Notes: a model not told the origin generated them from the sequence alone. A stretch of 64,000 nt of DNA from Kalaharituber pfeilii (GCA_015179045.1 WHUZ01000001.1:372001-436000); one strand, 5' to 3'; numbered from the stretch's first letter, positions 22,724 through 34,184 are shown. Program-made: numbers and translations.

Positions 22724-24410
22724 TTTTTTTTTTTTTTGAGTGACGTAACCCCGCATACAGGCTACTGTTAGAGATCTACAGTAATGTCGGAGTGTCGGAG
22801 GTGTCGGATATCAGAGAGGTCCGTGATAAAGGGTGGTAAGGGCCCGAGAGCAACCTCATGCTCTATGTATATAGGTGTATTACTTTGGCTACTCTCTCTA
22901 CGAAGAAAAACAATCATCTCTTTCTACCCAAAGCTCAACAGCTACCAGCCTATGGCAGGGACCCATATGCCCGGGTCAGGTTTGGAACAAATAACTATGG
23001 AGTCTACATACACACCTTGAGCACCCAGTACCCTCCGTCCCAGGCTATCCCAGATCAAGGCAGACAAACCAGTACTCGACCGGGTCGCCCTCCATGCCTT
23101 CTTGCTTCCGCCCTTTCTCCTCTAGGTCCTCCCAGGATTGCCAGGTGACATGCGCCCCATCTTTGTCCCTCCTCTGGGCCACTCCAGTTCAGTGCATCTA
23201 AATACCACATGCTGCACTCCACACCTCTCCACAGGTGCATTGCACCTTCTTACCACTGATTTCCCTCCTCCACATGGTTCTTCCTTTCCCAGTCTGCACC
23301 CAGATGTAGTTTGTAAGAGCTCTTCTGCTCCACTTCACAAACTTGCCCTTCTCGGACCCAGCTCGCTTCCTCTCCTCCTTTCTCTTTCGAACTAACTCCT
23401 GGTGCAGTCGGCCCTCAGTGGCCTGCTCAACGTACCTCATGCACCTGGCCACCTCTTTGGCCCTCTCATCTGCCATCTAATTGCCCTCTATCCCCACATG
23501 GGCCTTGACCCACGCAAGACTTCATATATTTTACCAGGCGACTGCCATCTGTGAATATAGCTACGGAATCGCCCTTGGCCTTGCTGATAGCCGTTTCCCA
23601 CTTGGCTGGAGCAACCTCCTTCAACCTTGCCCAGCTTAAAGTCAGTGACCTCGATTTCTGTTCCTAGTGGTTGGACTTCTTGCCCCTAGGACACTTTCTC
23701 ATCCTCATCGACCTTAAATGTGCTGGCAATCTGACCTGCTATGACTCGAAGCCATCATTCTTCTCTGTGGTATATGCTAGACTGAAATCTCTCCAGTCTC
23801 TCCCCTTCTCCCCTTCCCAGTCTGGGTCTGTGACTATAACCCCTCTGAAGCTGTCAGGCCATAGGTCTCCTACCCCTGTAGGGTCTCTTATTGACCTTAG
23901 AGCATATATCGCCTGGCTCTGGTCCAGGATTGTACTCACACTTTCAACGCCTGCAATTGCCTCTACCTTCCCTCTCACCGGTCCTTGAACTACCCATCTG
24001 CATTTGCGAAGGGCCTGATACTGAAGCCTCTCGAACTCCTCTCTGAGGGCAGCTTCACTTCGCAATCTCTCACTGCTGCAGCTACCTTTGTCTCCATCTC
24101 TTCCAAAATTGGTGCCATGTAGATGAGGAACATGACTGGGGATAAAGGCGAGCCCTGCGATACACCTACGTTCAACCTGCCGTTGCCCCTCACCTGTCCA
24201 CCCCATTCCACCTCAAACTCTCGCTCCCGAAAGAAGGTCTCCAGCCAGGACAGCCATTTCGCAGCTCTAGACTCCTGTACTCGGTTCTTGACCACATCCC
24301 AACGTGTGTTCCCGAAGCCTCCCTTGACATCCTCCATGATCCACACTGCCCCACCACCCACTAACTGCAGTAGTTGCACTAGTACCTACGTATATCCAAG
24401 GGATATAACG
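22724..24410 (-). mobile_element. LINE ORF2 remnant (RT, RNase H), split by a solo LTR
   Basis: The 3' end is the poly(T) at 22724 with a tail A variant. On the minus strand from 24379 the reverse transcriptase region reads EDVKGGFGNTRWDVV (motif A Asp) and SQGSPLSPVMFLIYM (motif B). The catalytic F/YxDD box is missing. Further 3' come an RNase H start FTDGS (about 23560) and the end AWVKAHVGIEGN...MADERAK (about 23480), with an in-frame stop between GN and MADE. Several frameshifts make it inactive. Its 5' part (from about 23802) was duplicated with the BTB-lectin unit. Confidence 0.8.
22766..22940 (+). mobile_element. 175-bp solo LTR inserted in a LINE tail
   Basis: It starts TGTTAGAGATC and ends GCTCAACA, with TGTT/AACA inverted ends. 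A perfect 5-bp target-site duplication GCTAC (22761-22765 and 22941-22945) flanks it. A TATA-like GTATATAGG lies in the middle. Removing it rejoins the tail A variant as CCGCATACAGGCTACCAGCC. It is probably a Ty1/copia-type LTR. Confidence 0.85.
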
Positions 24411-25157
24411 TGAGTAGGTATCAACATCAATTCCATATTGAGCAAGCTTTAAATGTCCATCAATACTCTATAACCAGTTAGGACCGCTGATGAGCCAGAC
24501 TGCGCAGATTAATCAACCGAACGTGCATAGTTCATCGGGCCTTTCCCATTTGAGCCGTGTTACGGCGTTCCAATGGCACGTTCGCAAACAAAATAATATT
24601 TGTTAATAGGCTGCGATGGTCGTTAGTAAGTTTTTAATTTTTTTTTTAAATGAGAATAGGTGGGAGGATAGATGGTTGACATTACAAGATGTTCATGCTA
24701 TCTGACATTACTAGTCTAGGTAGATGTCCCAGTTTCGATGTAGTATTAGTACATATTAGCACATGTCTTTCCATATCCCTGTAGAATACCAACAATTGAT
24801 CTACCTATCCCACAATGTTACCTGTGCTGCAGTATCATAGCACAAAAGTTTATCGTCTGATGCGGTCCGAGAGCCGCAGTAAGAATGTGACTGCCCTGAG
24901 AGCTTCTGAGAATTCTGTGGTGGTGGAGGAGATAATGGCTTTGCCGGATGGTCGGTCCTAGTGCGGAAACGGACTCTTTTGGTGGTGTGGCTCGCTTGGC
25001 AGTGAATTACAGTATATCGATAAATCTGAGAGGTAAGGTGGAAATAAGCTTTCCGCAGGGTTCATAATTATAAGCTACCCAGTCTGGTTAAAGAATTGTC
25101 ATTATGCAATGTTTAAACTCTATAGGAGGTTAACTTACGTCTCCCATACCCTCTCTT

Positions 25158-25249
25158 CCTCACCTATTTATTTGTTTAGTTCGTTGAGTTTAGTCTTTCT
25201 TTTACATAAATCATCGCCATAGCCCACAGGGCTGCATGCGAGTACTGAA

Positions 25250-25280
<31 letters not shown>
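25158..25280 (+). mobile_element. Short tail B LINE end private to copy 2
   Basis: Tail B (ATCGCCATAGCCCACAGGGC) and a ~30-nt poly(A) interrupt a sequence that is continuous in copy 1 (CCCTCTTACCCTGAACTAG) and copy 3. A degenerate ACCCTCT duplication is visible at the edges. Confidence 0.7.
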
Positions 25281-25283
<3 letters not shown>

Positions 25284-25613
25284 CTCTTACCCTCAACTGT
25301 GGGATGCCTTGGATGCCTTCCAGGTTTTCTTGTACTCCTCTAGGATATCTTTTCTTTACAGTGAAATACTCGAATACAAGCTCCAGCACACTTCGGACTC
25401 TCATGTGCCAATGGCTATCACCCCAGAACTGTAGTCATACCAGTTGATTCTGGAACAGTCCACCCACACTTCGAGATTGCTGGATTCGGCTTGCGGCCAC
25501 GTGGGAGGAGGTGGGGGATTGTGCAAGCGGCGGTGATGACGGCGGTGATGACGGTGTTGATGAAGGTTGGGTGATGAGAGCTAGAAGATGACTTGGAAGT
25601 ATTTGGTGGGCTT

Positions 25614-26169
25614 TTTTTTTTTTTTTTTTTTTTTTAATTTCACGTAACCCCGCTTGCAGCTGTTCGCCATGGCAGGGTCCCTAGACCGAAGTCCTTATGG
25701 CCCGGAGACAGGCACCTGTGCAACTACCTACAAAACCATCCCCTGTAAAAGCATACAACAATACCACGACCTCGGTGATGCGGAGGAAACACAAAGCGAA
25801 AGCCCAATCCCCCAAGAGAACAATCAAGCATGAATACTCAAATATCCCCCCAGAAAATCAAGCAGTCATGTCCATCTCCTCCACCTCCCTCCCCTTCCCC
25901 TGTCTGTCCACCTTTGTGATTCTATCCCAGTCGTACAGGCACGAGTGGTGCCATTTGCCTGATAACTGCACCTTCGCCGGTGTTTGACTATTTGATTCTA
26001 CCTCCCCCTCTAGGTAGATAACAATCGAGCTAGTCTTCTTTCCCTCCCTCCTTTCTTTATTCACCAACCATCTTGCCGCGACAATTCTCCCCATCCACGG
26101 GTTCGCCTTTTCCATCCAATCTCTTACTTTCCCTCGCCATAGCCCTTTGGGCGGCCTGCGAGTATTGAT

Positions 26170-26201
<32 letters not shown>

Positions 26202-26564
26202 TTCCCAAGTTTTTTCATCACCGCTATTCCATGTACCACAACTGCTCAGCCAGATTGTGGGAATCTTTCTTTCTGGGATGTTCTTGCTTTCAGAGATGAT
26301 GTTGGAGGCTTCTTTTCCTTCTGCTTTGGGGGGTGCGCACTGGACCCCCTTTCTGTGTTTTTGGATTGGGGAGCGGTGGTCCGGTGGACTTTGTCCGGCT
26401 TTTTGGTGGTGCCATTGGAGGTAGGTCAGATTTCTTTGTTGGGGTGTGTTTGGTGGAATGTGTTAAGAAACAATTGCTGCATACGACAGCGGAGGTGGTG
26501 TTTCCGGTGGGATGTGTTGTGAAACTATTGCTGCGTAAGACAGCGGAGGTGGAGTTTCCGGATC
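25614..26564 (-). mobile_element. ORF1-only LINE with tail A, private to copy 2
   Basis: A 16-bp perfect target-site duplication AGTATTTGGTGGGCTT (25598-25613 and 26565-26580) flanks 951 bp. Reading from the right on the minus strand, the ORF1 start region contains two copies of IPPETPPPLSYAAIVS. Then come a Lys-rich stretch, VVHGIAVMKKLGKVR, KKTSSIVIYLEG and VQLSGKWHHSC, ending near 25858, followed by the tail A 3' end and poly(T). In-frame stops and the nested 57-bp insert (26134-26190) break the frame. It is the longer relative of the element at 4731-5370. No ORF2 sequence is present. Confidence 0.85.
26134..26190 (+). mobile_element. Miniature tail B insertion (57 bp) inside ORF1
   Basis: Tail B from TCGCCATAGCCC plus poly(A), flanked by the perfect 16-bp duplication AATCTCTTACTTTCCC (26118-26133 and 26191-26206). 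The insert starts at the 5' base of the predicted hairpin. Orientation is opposite to the host element. Confidence 0.92.
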
Positions 26565-26597
26565 AGTATTTGGTGGGCTTGTGGCCAGGAGACCGAG

Positions 26598-26851
26598 ATT
26601 TTCTTCTTTTGATATCAGTACTTGTATACCCCCCTCGTCAGCTATGACGAGATTAAATACAGAGGAAATAAGAAGTGAGAAAAAATCAACATAGGCGATT
26701 CTGGCCATGGTGGAACAGCAACTGCAGTCTCCTCCAATGTCACCTCCCTGCCCATCTCAGCAGCTCCGCCAGGGGGTCTTGTTCATCTTCGCTATTTGCT
26801 GTGGGCCTCGTTATTATCTCCAGGACTCCTGGCCACATCCTCCTCCAGAGC
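26598..26851 (-). mobile_element. Diverged tail B LINE 3' end private to copy 2
   Basis: A short T-rich start, GATATCAGTACTTGTATACC and CAGCTATGACGAGATT, is a decayed tail B. On the minus strand the piece ends an ORF2-like frame with QDPLAELLRWAGR and stop, as in the other LINE C-termini. Copy 1 is continuous across this point (GGCCGAGAGCGTTTGGGGGA). Edges approximate. Confidence 0.65.
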
Positions 26852-27419
26852 TTTTGGGGGATGAAGGAGGGACAGGGCGAAAGTGGGTGGAATGGTGAGG
26901 AGAATAGCAGATTGGGATGTTAAATGTTGGTTTAGGAAGACGCTATAGAAGAAGTGAGGGAAACGGGGCGAAGGGGGCAAAGGCTATTGAGCGTACTAGT
27001 ACATATGCATTGAAGATGGTAGCTAAACGGTGGATAGTACAATGGAGTTTGTGCTGAATGGAGTTGTTTCAGAACAAAGTAAGGCAAAGGGTTCGCCTCA
27101 GCTTGTAATAGCCCTCATACACTTGCGAATGAAAGCATAAAACCAAAAAAACAATGCGCTAGCCTCGTCCACGAACTCTGCATACTATTTACTACTTGGT
27201 TAGGTAAAGAGGTATAATGGGCTCTCTTAGTTGTGGGTAATGTCTCAGTCATCAAAGCCCCGCCTCCAAATAGAAGCATAAAATTGTGTCCCAAGAGATT
27301 GAGACTCAGAAATACATCCGATCTTTCCCACTTAGGTAAATACCCTAGTTACTTTACTGTTAAGCACTCGGCCTATTTTAAATCGCTTATCATATTCGCG
27401 TTCTCGCATTCAAGATTTC

Positions 27420-29114
27420 TCAAAGATTGGGGTCAAAAGCCAGATATGACAACCACATCGTATGCATGACCGTATCATCCCAAGTATTTGCACGCCACAT
27501 GAATCCATATGTATTGGTCTCCGGGCCATTGACAACCTCCGTCGCAATCCTGAAGCCCTTGTGGGCCACTAAATCGACGCCGTGGAGGCCGAGGAAGATT
27601 CTTGGGGTGGTTTCGAAGGCCACCTAATACGAATGGAAATGTATCAGTTTCTGTGTCATTATAGAGAAGACCTTTTGAGGAGAACGATACGGCTAAGAAG
27701 TGACTAACCTCTCCTACAAATGAATGGTACCACGCATTCTTGGGCTGAGGCGTCTTCCACGTCCTAAATGCACTTGTGGAGACAACTCCACTGGTGACAC
27801 CTGGCGTCCCTTCGGGATACGCAATCCATGTCACACTCACCCCCAGCACAATTGCATCCACCCATGTTTCCAACTTCAGGGTGAACCCATTCGCAGTTGC
27901 ATCAATTGCATGCATGTTTACCCTGCAAATATGATTCTTATTAAAATCTATCCCATTCAAAAAGAGGGCCACTTTCGCATTTCTGGTAAATGGTTGGGAG
28001 AACCGGATTGGGATGGTTTTGGGCTCATCCGCAGGGGTCAGGGTTTCAGTCATGATGTAAGTGCCAGTGTGTAGGACTGGGTGGTTCGCAGGGATCTCGA
28101 GCCAGCTGCACGCTGCGGAGCAGATGATAGTTTTACCGGAATCAAGAATGGCATTGTAGGTTGGATTGAAGCCTTTCTCGACCCATTGATAGGAGGCAGA
28201 GAGTCGGATGTTGTTAGTGTCAGGGGGGGCGTCAAGGCCGGTGAGGGTGAAGGCAAAGGAGGGGAGGGGGTGCTGCACTTGGTTAAGTTTGGTCCAGTGA
28301 ACGGGGCTGATGTCAGAGTTGTTTTGATCCCAGGTATGGATATTCACAGTTGACAATTTTGAGGCAGGCAATGCATGCGATGTGAGCCTAAATAGAGCAA
28401 CCGCTGCATTCGGATATTCTTGAACAAAAGAGGCAAACTCTGAGAGGTTGCAAATACTAGGAAGTATCCAAGCTAAATAATGTAACAGGTAATCCACCAT
28501 GTCTTCATCCACATTCGGGAGAGTATCTACAGCGTATCGTGTGGCTGCCAGCACCATTGTCGGAGTAAAGTTGGTCTGGCCTACCTGTCGCTTCTTCAGG
28601 AGTGCCCTCAGTTTGCCAAAATTAAACGCTTTGAGTTCCTGAACGTTGAATCGGTCTGCAAGGGCATAGAGCTTGGCATATATCAGGAGAGCACTACCTG
28701 GATCCTTAAGCTCATCGCTAGTAAAACGAATCGCAGGTGCACATGCGAGTAATGAAATGTTAGCTTCAAGTATCAAAAGCTTGTACTGGTATTGGGAGGT
28801 CCCATAATCCATGACAGGTGATTGGATCTCTGCAAAAAATCAGGAGAACTATACATTGTGTATTCCCTAAAATATACCCACTGCAGAAACCGCTGTAATG
28901 TAGTGTTATCAACCTCGCGAAGTAACATCTCTCCTGTCAAACCTTCCTTCATCTCATTGTCTGTGTGCTGCCGCCACTCTGCCGACAATGAGGCCAATAG
29001 TTCCTTGTGAATGTAATATGCAGAGCCATCATCCAGAGTGATTTTGAAAAGCTGGCTCTGAAGCACACTCAGGTTAAAGGGCGCGCCAGCATACGCAGCT
29101 GCGGTTGCATCCAT
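27420..29114 (-). CDS. BTB/POZ plus H-type lectin paralogue, copy 2
   Basis: ATG at 29114; last exon 27420-27623; intron 27624-27708. The BTB segment, both middle lectin repeats and the complete third repeat (VAFETTPRIFLGLHGVDL, GFMWRANTWDDTVM, LSYLAFDPN, stop) are preserved. The third repeat shows what the LINE removed from copy 1. Relative to copy 1 there is a net +11 nt in exon 1. A one-base loss just after SSPDFL (near 28830) shifts the frame into a stop, while the lectin part stays open in another frame from about 28812. A 50-nt GTATAT..GCAGAG intron at this spot would restore the frame but delete part of the BTB core. It is either a pseudogene or a gene with a new intron. Confidence 0.65.
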
Positions 29115-29806
29115 TTCCGCCTCCAATGTAGGTGATGCCTTCTTTCGGACCCTTCCTTTGTTAAGAGAATAGTGAGATTGCTGGTATTTGTGATCCAAAG
29201 AACAATGTGCGCAGCTATTCTCATAACAGCGATGGTTCTGACATGCGGCAACAAGGAAGTCAGGCCTTCCGCCCTTGGCATTCGACGTGGCATGTTATAT
29301 TAGTATAGCCGAAGGTAGTATGAGACTAAGCCGAAGGAACATCAGGGCATGCATGATTAAGAGGTTGCAACGCAACCGTAAAGAGCCGCTGGTCTGAGTT
29401 CACCTGCATGGTCCTGGGAAGCCCTATACCATCAATACCACAGGTTCTACATTCAAGAATACTAAAAGAGAATTGCACTTTTCTGGGGAGCTATTCTAAT
29501 TCAAGAGCGCTTCTTCATATCTGGCATTAGCTATTTTCAAAAAAAAATATAGTTGTGAATGAACTATCACTGAGCGCATTTTTGTAATGCTCTCGTACCC
29601 AGTCTAAATGAGACGTTGTGCTGCCAAATGTGACAGAAACTGCTTAGCTAACTCGACAGACAAAATATATCTTTGTATCATGAAGAAAAGTTGCTAACTA
29701 TGTATCAATCTGAATTCGCACATCAACTGAAGGGTCACAGGAGTCCATTACTTTTATAAGGGAATAATGATAAATGACGAGAATCTGGAATGTAGTTCGA
29801 TATGGC

Positions 29807-30531
29807 ATACCAGTACCGTATGGGTAACGATGTGCACACTGGGCACCCTCCCCAACGTCAAAATGTCAGGCATATCTCACAGAATATATCTCTAATATGT
29901 ATGATGAATTAATTATAGACCATATTGACTGCGCTGATTCTGAATTTGAAGGAAAATAAGTGAAAATGCTACTCCTATGGCATCTACAGTTGCATCACCC
30001 CTCTACTTTATGAAATAACCTCCTCTAGCACCTATTAGTAAATACTAACTCACTGCTATGCTCTACCTGCTCATGCAATGGCAGGAATGGTAGCAATGGT
30101 ACTATCAGTGCTATATTACAATACATGAGTAGTAACAGCTTGAGATCTATAATATAGCACTGTATGCTCCTGTAGCAGGATATTGTGCATAACTGAGAAA
30201 TTGAGCATTTTCCGGATGCCACAACAAAAAATTCCTGTGAGTACAAATAGCTCTCAAGGGGGCTCAAATTGAAGCCAGAGCATGGTAGAATATATAGAAT
30301 TATCTTCCGCATATTCATTGAGCCAGTTTTTAGGAGATGGGTAGTGACCTATTTGGTATATCCCAAATCCTATGCTAGACATACTCTGAGCTGCCAAGTG
30401 TCAATGATCCTACTTGAGATCTTATTCACCTTGACATATATTCTATTACCTATTCTGACGCTGATAGCTCCCTGAGAGTCTGCGAGCAGTAACACTTTCG
30501 CCCTGCCATCAACCGCCTCGAGCAGTGTTCC
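29807..30531. other. Stretch without a recognisable gene
   Basis: AT-rich unique sequence between duplication unit 2 and a GGCC-rich repeat. Only short unsupported frames are seen. Confidence 0.4.
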
Positions 30532-30585
30532 CAACGGGCCGGCCAGGCCAGGCCATTCAGGCCATTCAGGCCATTCAGGCCGCAG
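30532..30585. repeat. GGCC-rich short repeats
   Basis: Three direct copies of CAGGCCATT and neighbouring GGCCAGGCC. A similar cluster in the opposite orientation (GGCCTGGACGGCCTGG) lies at about 31385-31418. They resemble the subterminal repeats of the hAT-like MITEs, but the MITE terminal repeat is not found here. Confidence 0.5.
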
Positions 30586-30731
30586 TATGAGTTAAGTTAT
30601 ACAGTAGCTATATACAGAACGTACTCTAAATTCTACGTATACCTCATTCTCTAATGTTTAGGATTTTGCTCCCTGATTTTATACCGCCAGTATCGCTTTC
30701 CATTAGCCATGCACAGCTTCACCATACTGTC

Positions 30732-30980
30732 TTTTTTTTTTTTTTTATATCATTAATCGCTTGCCGCCCTATGGGCTATGGCGATGTCCTAGATACATAA
30801 TGAAGGAAAATAGAACTGTCGTCCCCTCTCCTACATGAAAGAAGGCATTCTCCGCGTTCTGGACTCACTCCCCCAACATGTCTATCATCGCCCTCCACGG
30901 GTCCCCCTCCCCCTCCTTTCCCCGTATTGGCCTCCTGATATGCTCCTCCCCTCCTGGCCACCGCCGCCTCCATACCCTCC
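30732..30980 (-). mobile_element. 5'-truncated LINE (ORF2 end plus tail B)
   Basis: A 10-bp perfect target-site duplication CCATACTGTC (30722-30731 and 30981-30990) flanks 249 bp. The minus strand carries an ORF2 C-terminus ending HIRRPIRGKEGEGDPW..IDMLGE and stop (with a frame change), then the 3' untranslated region, tail B and poly(T). Confidence 0.88.
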
Positions 30981-31420
30981 CCATACTGTCAAATCCAACT
31001 TTGTCGCACCAGATTTCTGTAACCCAAATTCCAGAAGACTCGATATCGGCATCAGATTGGACTGCAGGGAATCGTCGATGCAAGATCAAAACTTGTACTG
31101 CACTATGGAGAGTGAAGAATACTAAAGCAATTATCAGCGCCAGTGCCGGTGGTTGGAATGTCTGTCTCCCTGCAGTACTAATAAGAAATTAGTATATAGT
31201 CAAGCGATACAAAAAAAATTACTTACCTGAATAGCTGCGAAAAGCGCTGCTCAATAAAAAAAAGTCTAGATCGTTATCCGAAAATATTGAAAGGTTCATA
31301 TTAAATCCGTGTCCAAGTAACCTGAAGGTGGCCCCTGAAATAGCCTCGTAACCAGCCCTCCTGCCCCTGAAATTGCTTGAACAGCGTGAATGGCCTGGAC
31401 GGCCTGGACCGGCCTGAAAG

Positions 31421-31480
31421 ACCTCGCCATAGCCCATAGGGCGGCAAGAGAGTATTGATATATAAAAAAAAAAAAAATCA
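31421..31480 (+). mobile_element. Miniature tail B copy at the edge of duplication unit 3
   Basis: Starts CCTCGCCATAGCCC at the hairpin base and ends in poly(A). It abuts directly the left end of duplication unit 3 (31485), so the insertion point coincides with a rearrangement junction. Confidence 0.7.
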
Positions 31481-31484
31481 CCCC

Positions 31485-32105
31485 TTCTCCCCTTCCCGGT
31501 CTGGGTCTGTGACTATAACCCCTCTGAAGCTGTCAGGCCATAGGTCCCCTACCCCTGTAGGGTCTCTTATTGACCTTAGAGCATATATCGCCTGGCTCTG
31601 GTCCAGGATTGTACTCACATTCTCAACGCCTGCAATTGCCTCCACCTTCCCTCTCACCGCTCCTTGAACCACCCATCTGCACTTGCGAAGGGCCTGATAC
31701 CGAAGCCTCTCGAACTCCTCTCTCCACTTTCATATCATCTACAAACGAGGGCAGCTCCACTTCGCAATCTCTCACTGCTGCAGCTACCTTTGTCTCCATC
31801 TCTTCCAGAATTGGTGCCATGTAGATGAGGAACATGACTGGGGATAAAGGCGAGCCCTGCGGTACACCTACGTTCGACCTGCCGTTGCCCCTGACCTGTC
31901 CACCCCATTCCACCTCAAACTCTCGCTCCCGGAAGAAGGTCTCCAGCCAGGGCAGCCATTTCGCAGCTCTAGACCCCTGTACTCGGTTGTTGACCACATC
32001 CCAACGTGTGTTCCCGAAGCCTCCCTTGACATCCTCCATGATCCACACTGCCCACCACCCACTAACTGCAGTAGTTGCACTAGTACCGACGTATATCCAA
32101 GGGAT
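31485..32105 (-). mobile_element. LINE reverse transcriptase remnant, sister of 23802-24410
   Basis: Minus-strand frame from about 32048: EDVKGGFGNTRWDVV (motif A), PQGSPLSPVMFLIYM (motif B) and SFVDDMKVE (motif C with the catalytic DD). It retains the box lost from the copy near 24040. Frameshifts follow, and the 3' part of the element is absent. Confidence 0.85.
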
Positions 32106-33339
32106 ATAACGTGAGTAGGTATCAACAGCTCCATAAATCTCAATTCCATATTGAGCAAGCTTTAAATGTCCATCAATACAATATTCTATAACCAGTTAGG
32201 ACATCTGATGAGCCAGACTGCGCAGATTAATCAACTGAACGTGCATAGCTCATCGGGCCTTTCCCATTTGAGCCGTGTTGCGGCGTTCCAATGGCACATT
32301 CGCAAACAAAATGACCTTTGTTAAAAGGCTGTGATGGTCGTTAGTAAGTTTTTAATTTTTTTTTTTAAATGAGAACGGATGGGAGGATAGATGGTTCACA
32401 TTACAAGATGTTCATGCTATCTGACGTTACTAGCCTAGGTAGATGTCCCAGTTTCGATGTAGTATTAGTACATATTAGCACATGTCTTTCCATATCCCTG
32501 TAGAATACCAACAATTGATCTACCTATCCCACAATGTTACTTGTGCTGCAGTATCATAGCACAAAGTTTATCGTCTGATGCGGTCCGAGAGCCGCAGTAA
32601 GAATGTGACTGCCCCGAGAGGTTCTGAGAATTTCTGTGGTGGTGGAGGAGATAACGGATGGTCGGTTTTAGTGCGGAAGCGGACTCTTTTGGTGGTATGG
32701 CTCGCTTGGCAGGTGAATTACAGTATATCGATAAATCCTGAGAAGTAAGGTGGGAATAAACTCTCTGCTGGGTTCATAATCATAAGCTGCCCAGTCTAGT
32801 TGAAGAATCTTCACTATACATCTAAATTCTCTAGGTTACTTGTACGTCTCCTGTACTCCCCTCTTACCCTGAACTAGTGGATGCAGTGAAAGCTTTCAAG
32901 GTTGTCTTGTACTCTCTCCAGGAAACGAGCCTAATGTCCCTTCTTTGCAATTGAGATACTCGAATGCAAGCTCCAGCACTGCTTCGAACTCTCAACTACC
33001 AGTTGCTATCACCCAAGACTGTAGTTGTACCAGTGATCTTGGAACAGACCATCCGCACCTAGGGATTCCTGGATTAGGCTTGCAGTCATGTCAGGGGGAG
33101 GGATTGTACACGCGGCGCTGATGACGGTGTTGGTGTGGACTGGGTGATGAGGGCTGGATGGTGAGGGCTGGAAGATGACTTGAACGTGTTTGATGATGGG
33201 GCTGTGGCCGGGAATGTGAACTTTTGATTGAGGGGGTGCTATAGAAGAAGGGAGGGAAATGGAGCAACGGGAGGAATGGCTATTGAGCATAGTAGTACAT
33301 ACTCATTGAAGATGGTAGGGATAGCACAATGGACTCTTT

Positions 33340-33629
33340 TTTTATATATATATATCATTACTCGCGTGCCGCCCTAGGGGCTATGGCGATTTAAGGTACA
33401 TATGAGATAATAAACGGAAAAGGAAAGAAAGAAACTAGATCCATCCAGCGCTGCCCTCAGTGAAATTTGAGTGACTAGGAAAATAAGTAGGAAAGTGAGT
33501 TCTTGAGCGTCATTGTTCCATCCATCCTAACAGTGCCATCAATGTGTCCCCTGTCTCTTCTGCGTTCGCAGCGGGGGTCCCTGGAGAGCTTCTCTACCTC
33601 CCGGCCATTTCCTATTCCACGCTCGGCAC
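33340..33629 (-). mobile_element. Truncated LINE with tail B, private to copy 3
   Basis: T-rich start, ATATCATTACTCGCGTGCCG and GGGCTATGGCGATTTAAGG. It is flanked by TGGACTCTTT (33330-33339) and TGGATTCTTT (33630-33639), a 10-bp duplication with one mismatch. Copies 1 and 2 are continuous here. Confidence 0.8.
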
Positions 33630-33684
33630 TGGATTCTTTGCTTAATGGAGTTGTTTGACAGCGAAGTAAGGTTAAGTGTTCGCC

Positions 33685-33986
33685 TGTTGCAGGGGGATAG
33701 GTGCATAGAGCAAACGGAGGAATACATGAAATGGTATGCATGGAGCAAACCGCAAACAGCACGGGTCCAAACACTGATTCCCGTTTGCATATGACGTTCT
33801 CATGTAATTAGTTAGTGTTCTGGGGGACTTTTTGAGAGGCCCTTCGGCTCCATTTTTTGAAAAAAGAACAACCTCAGCGAATACAAGATCTGTGATTCCT
33901 GTGTCTCAGTGTTTCTGTGCTGTGTTCTTCGTCTGTGTTTCCTATCAATCCCTTGAGCCGCTCAACCCCTATTTACAGCGTTTTTA
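33685..33986 (+). mobile_element. 300-bp element with 4-bp target duplication (copy a)
   Basis: It begins TGTTGCAGGGGGATAGG and ends CAGCGTTTTTA, flanked by CGCC on both sides (33681-33684, 33987-33990). An inverted sister lies at 50579-50878. Copy 2 of the host unit has the empty site. It is LTR-sized and starts with TG, but does not end in CA, so the class is open. Confidence 0.75.
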
Positions 33987-34184
33987 CGCCGCACTTGTAA
34001 TAGACCTGATACACTTGCGGGCGAAAGCATAAAACCAAAAAAATCAATCTGCTAGTCTCCTCTGAGGACTCTGTAAATTATTTACTACTTGGGCAGATCA
34101 AGAAGTATAATGGGCTTTCTTAGTTGGGGGTCATGTCCCAGTCATAAATGCTGCGCCTCCAAACAGAGGCATAAAATTGGTGGC

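Larger units (their letters stand above)
23802..29806. repeat. Segmental duplication unit, copy 2
   Basis: Starts within the LINE RT remnant (CCTTCTCCCCTTCCCAGTCT) and ends at GTTCGATATGGCAT. It is about 7.5 kb from copy 3 and 8.2 kb from copy 1 at the BTB start codon. Private insertions in this copy are at 25158-25280, 25614-26564 and about 26598-26851. Confidence 0.85.

Noticed and set aside
23030..24420. Long plus-strand open frames across the LINE remnant
   Set aside because: They are shadows of the minus-strand RT/RNase H frame and have no motifs of their own.
17241..31480. Regular recurrence of the tail B sequence as a CRISPR-like array
   Set aside because: Eukaryotic context, irregular spacing, both orientations, and poly(A) plus target duplications show retroelement ends.
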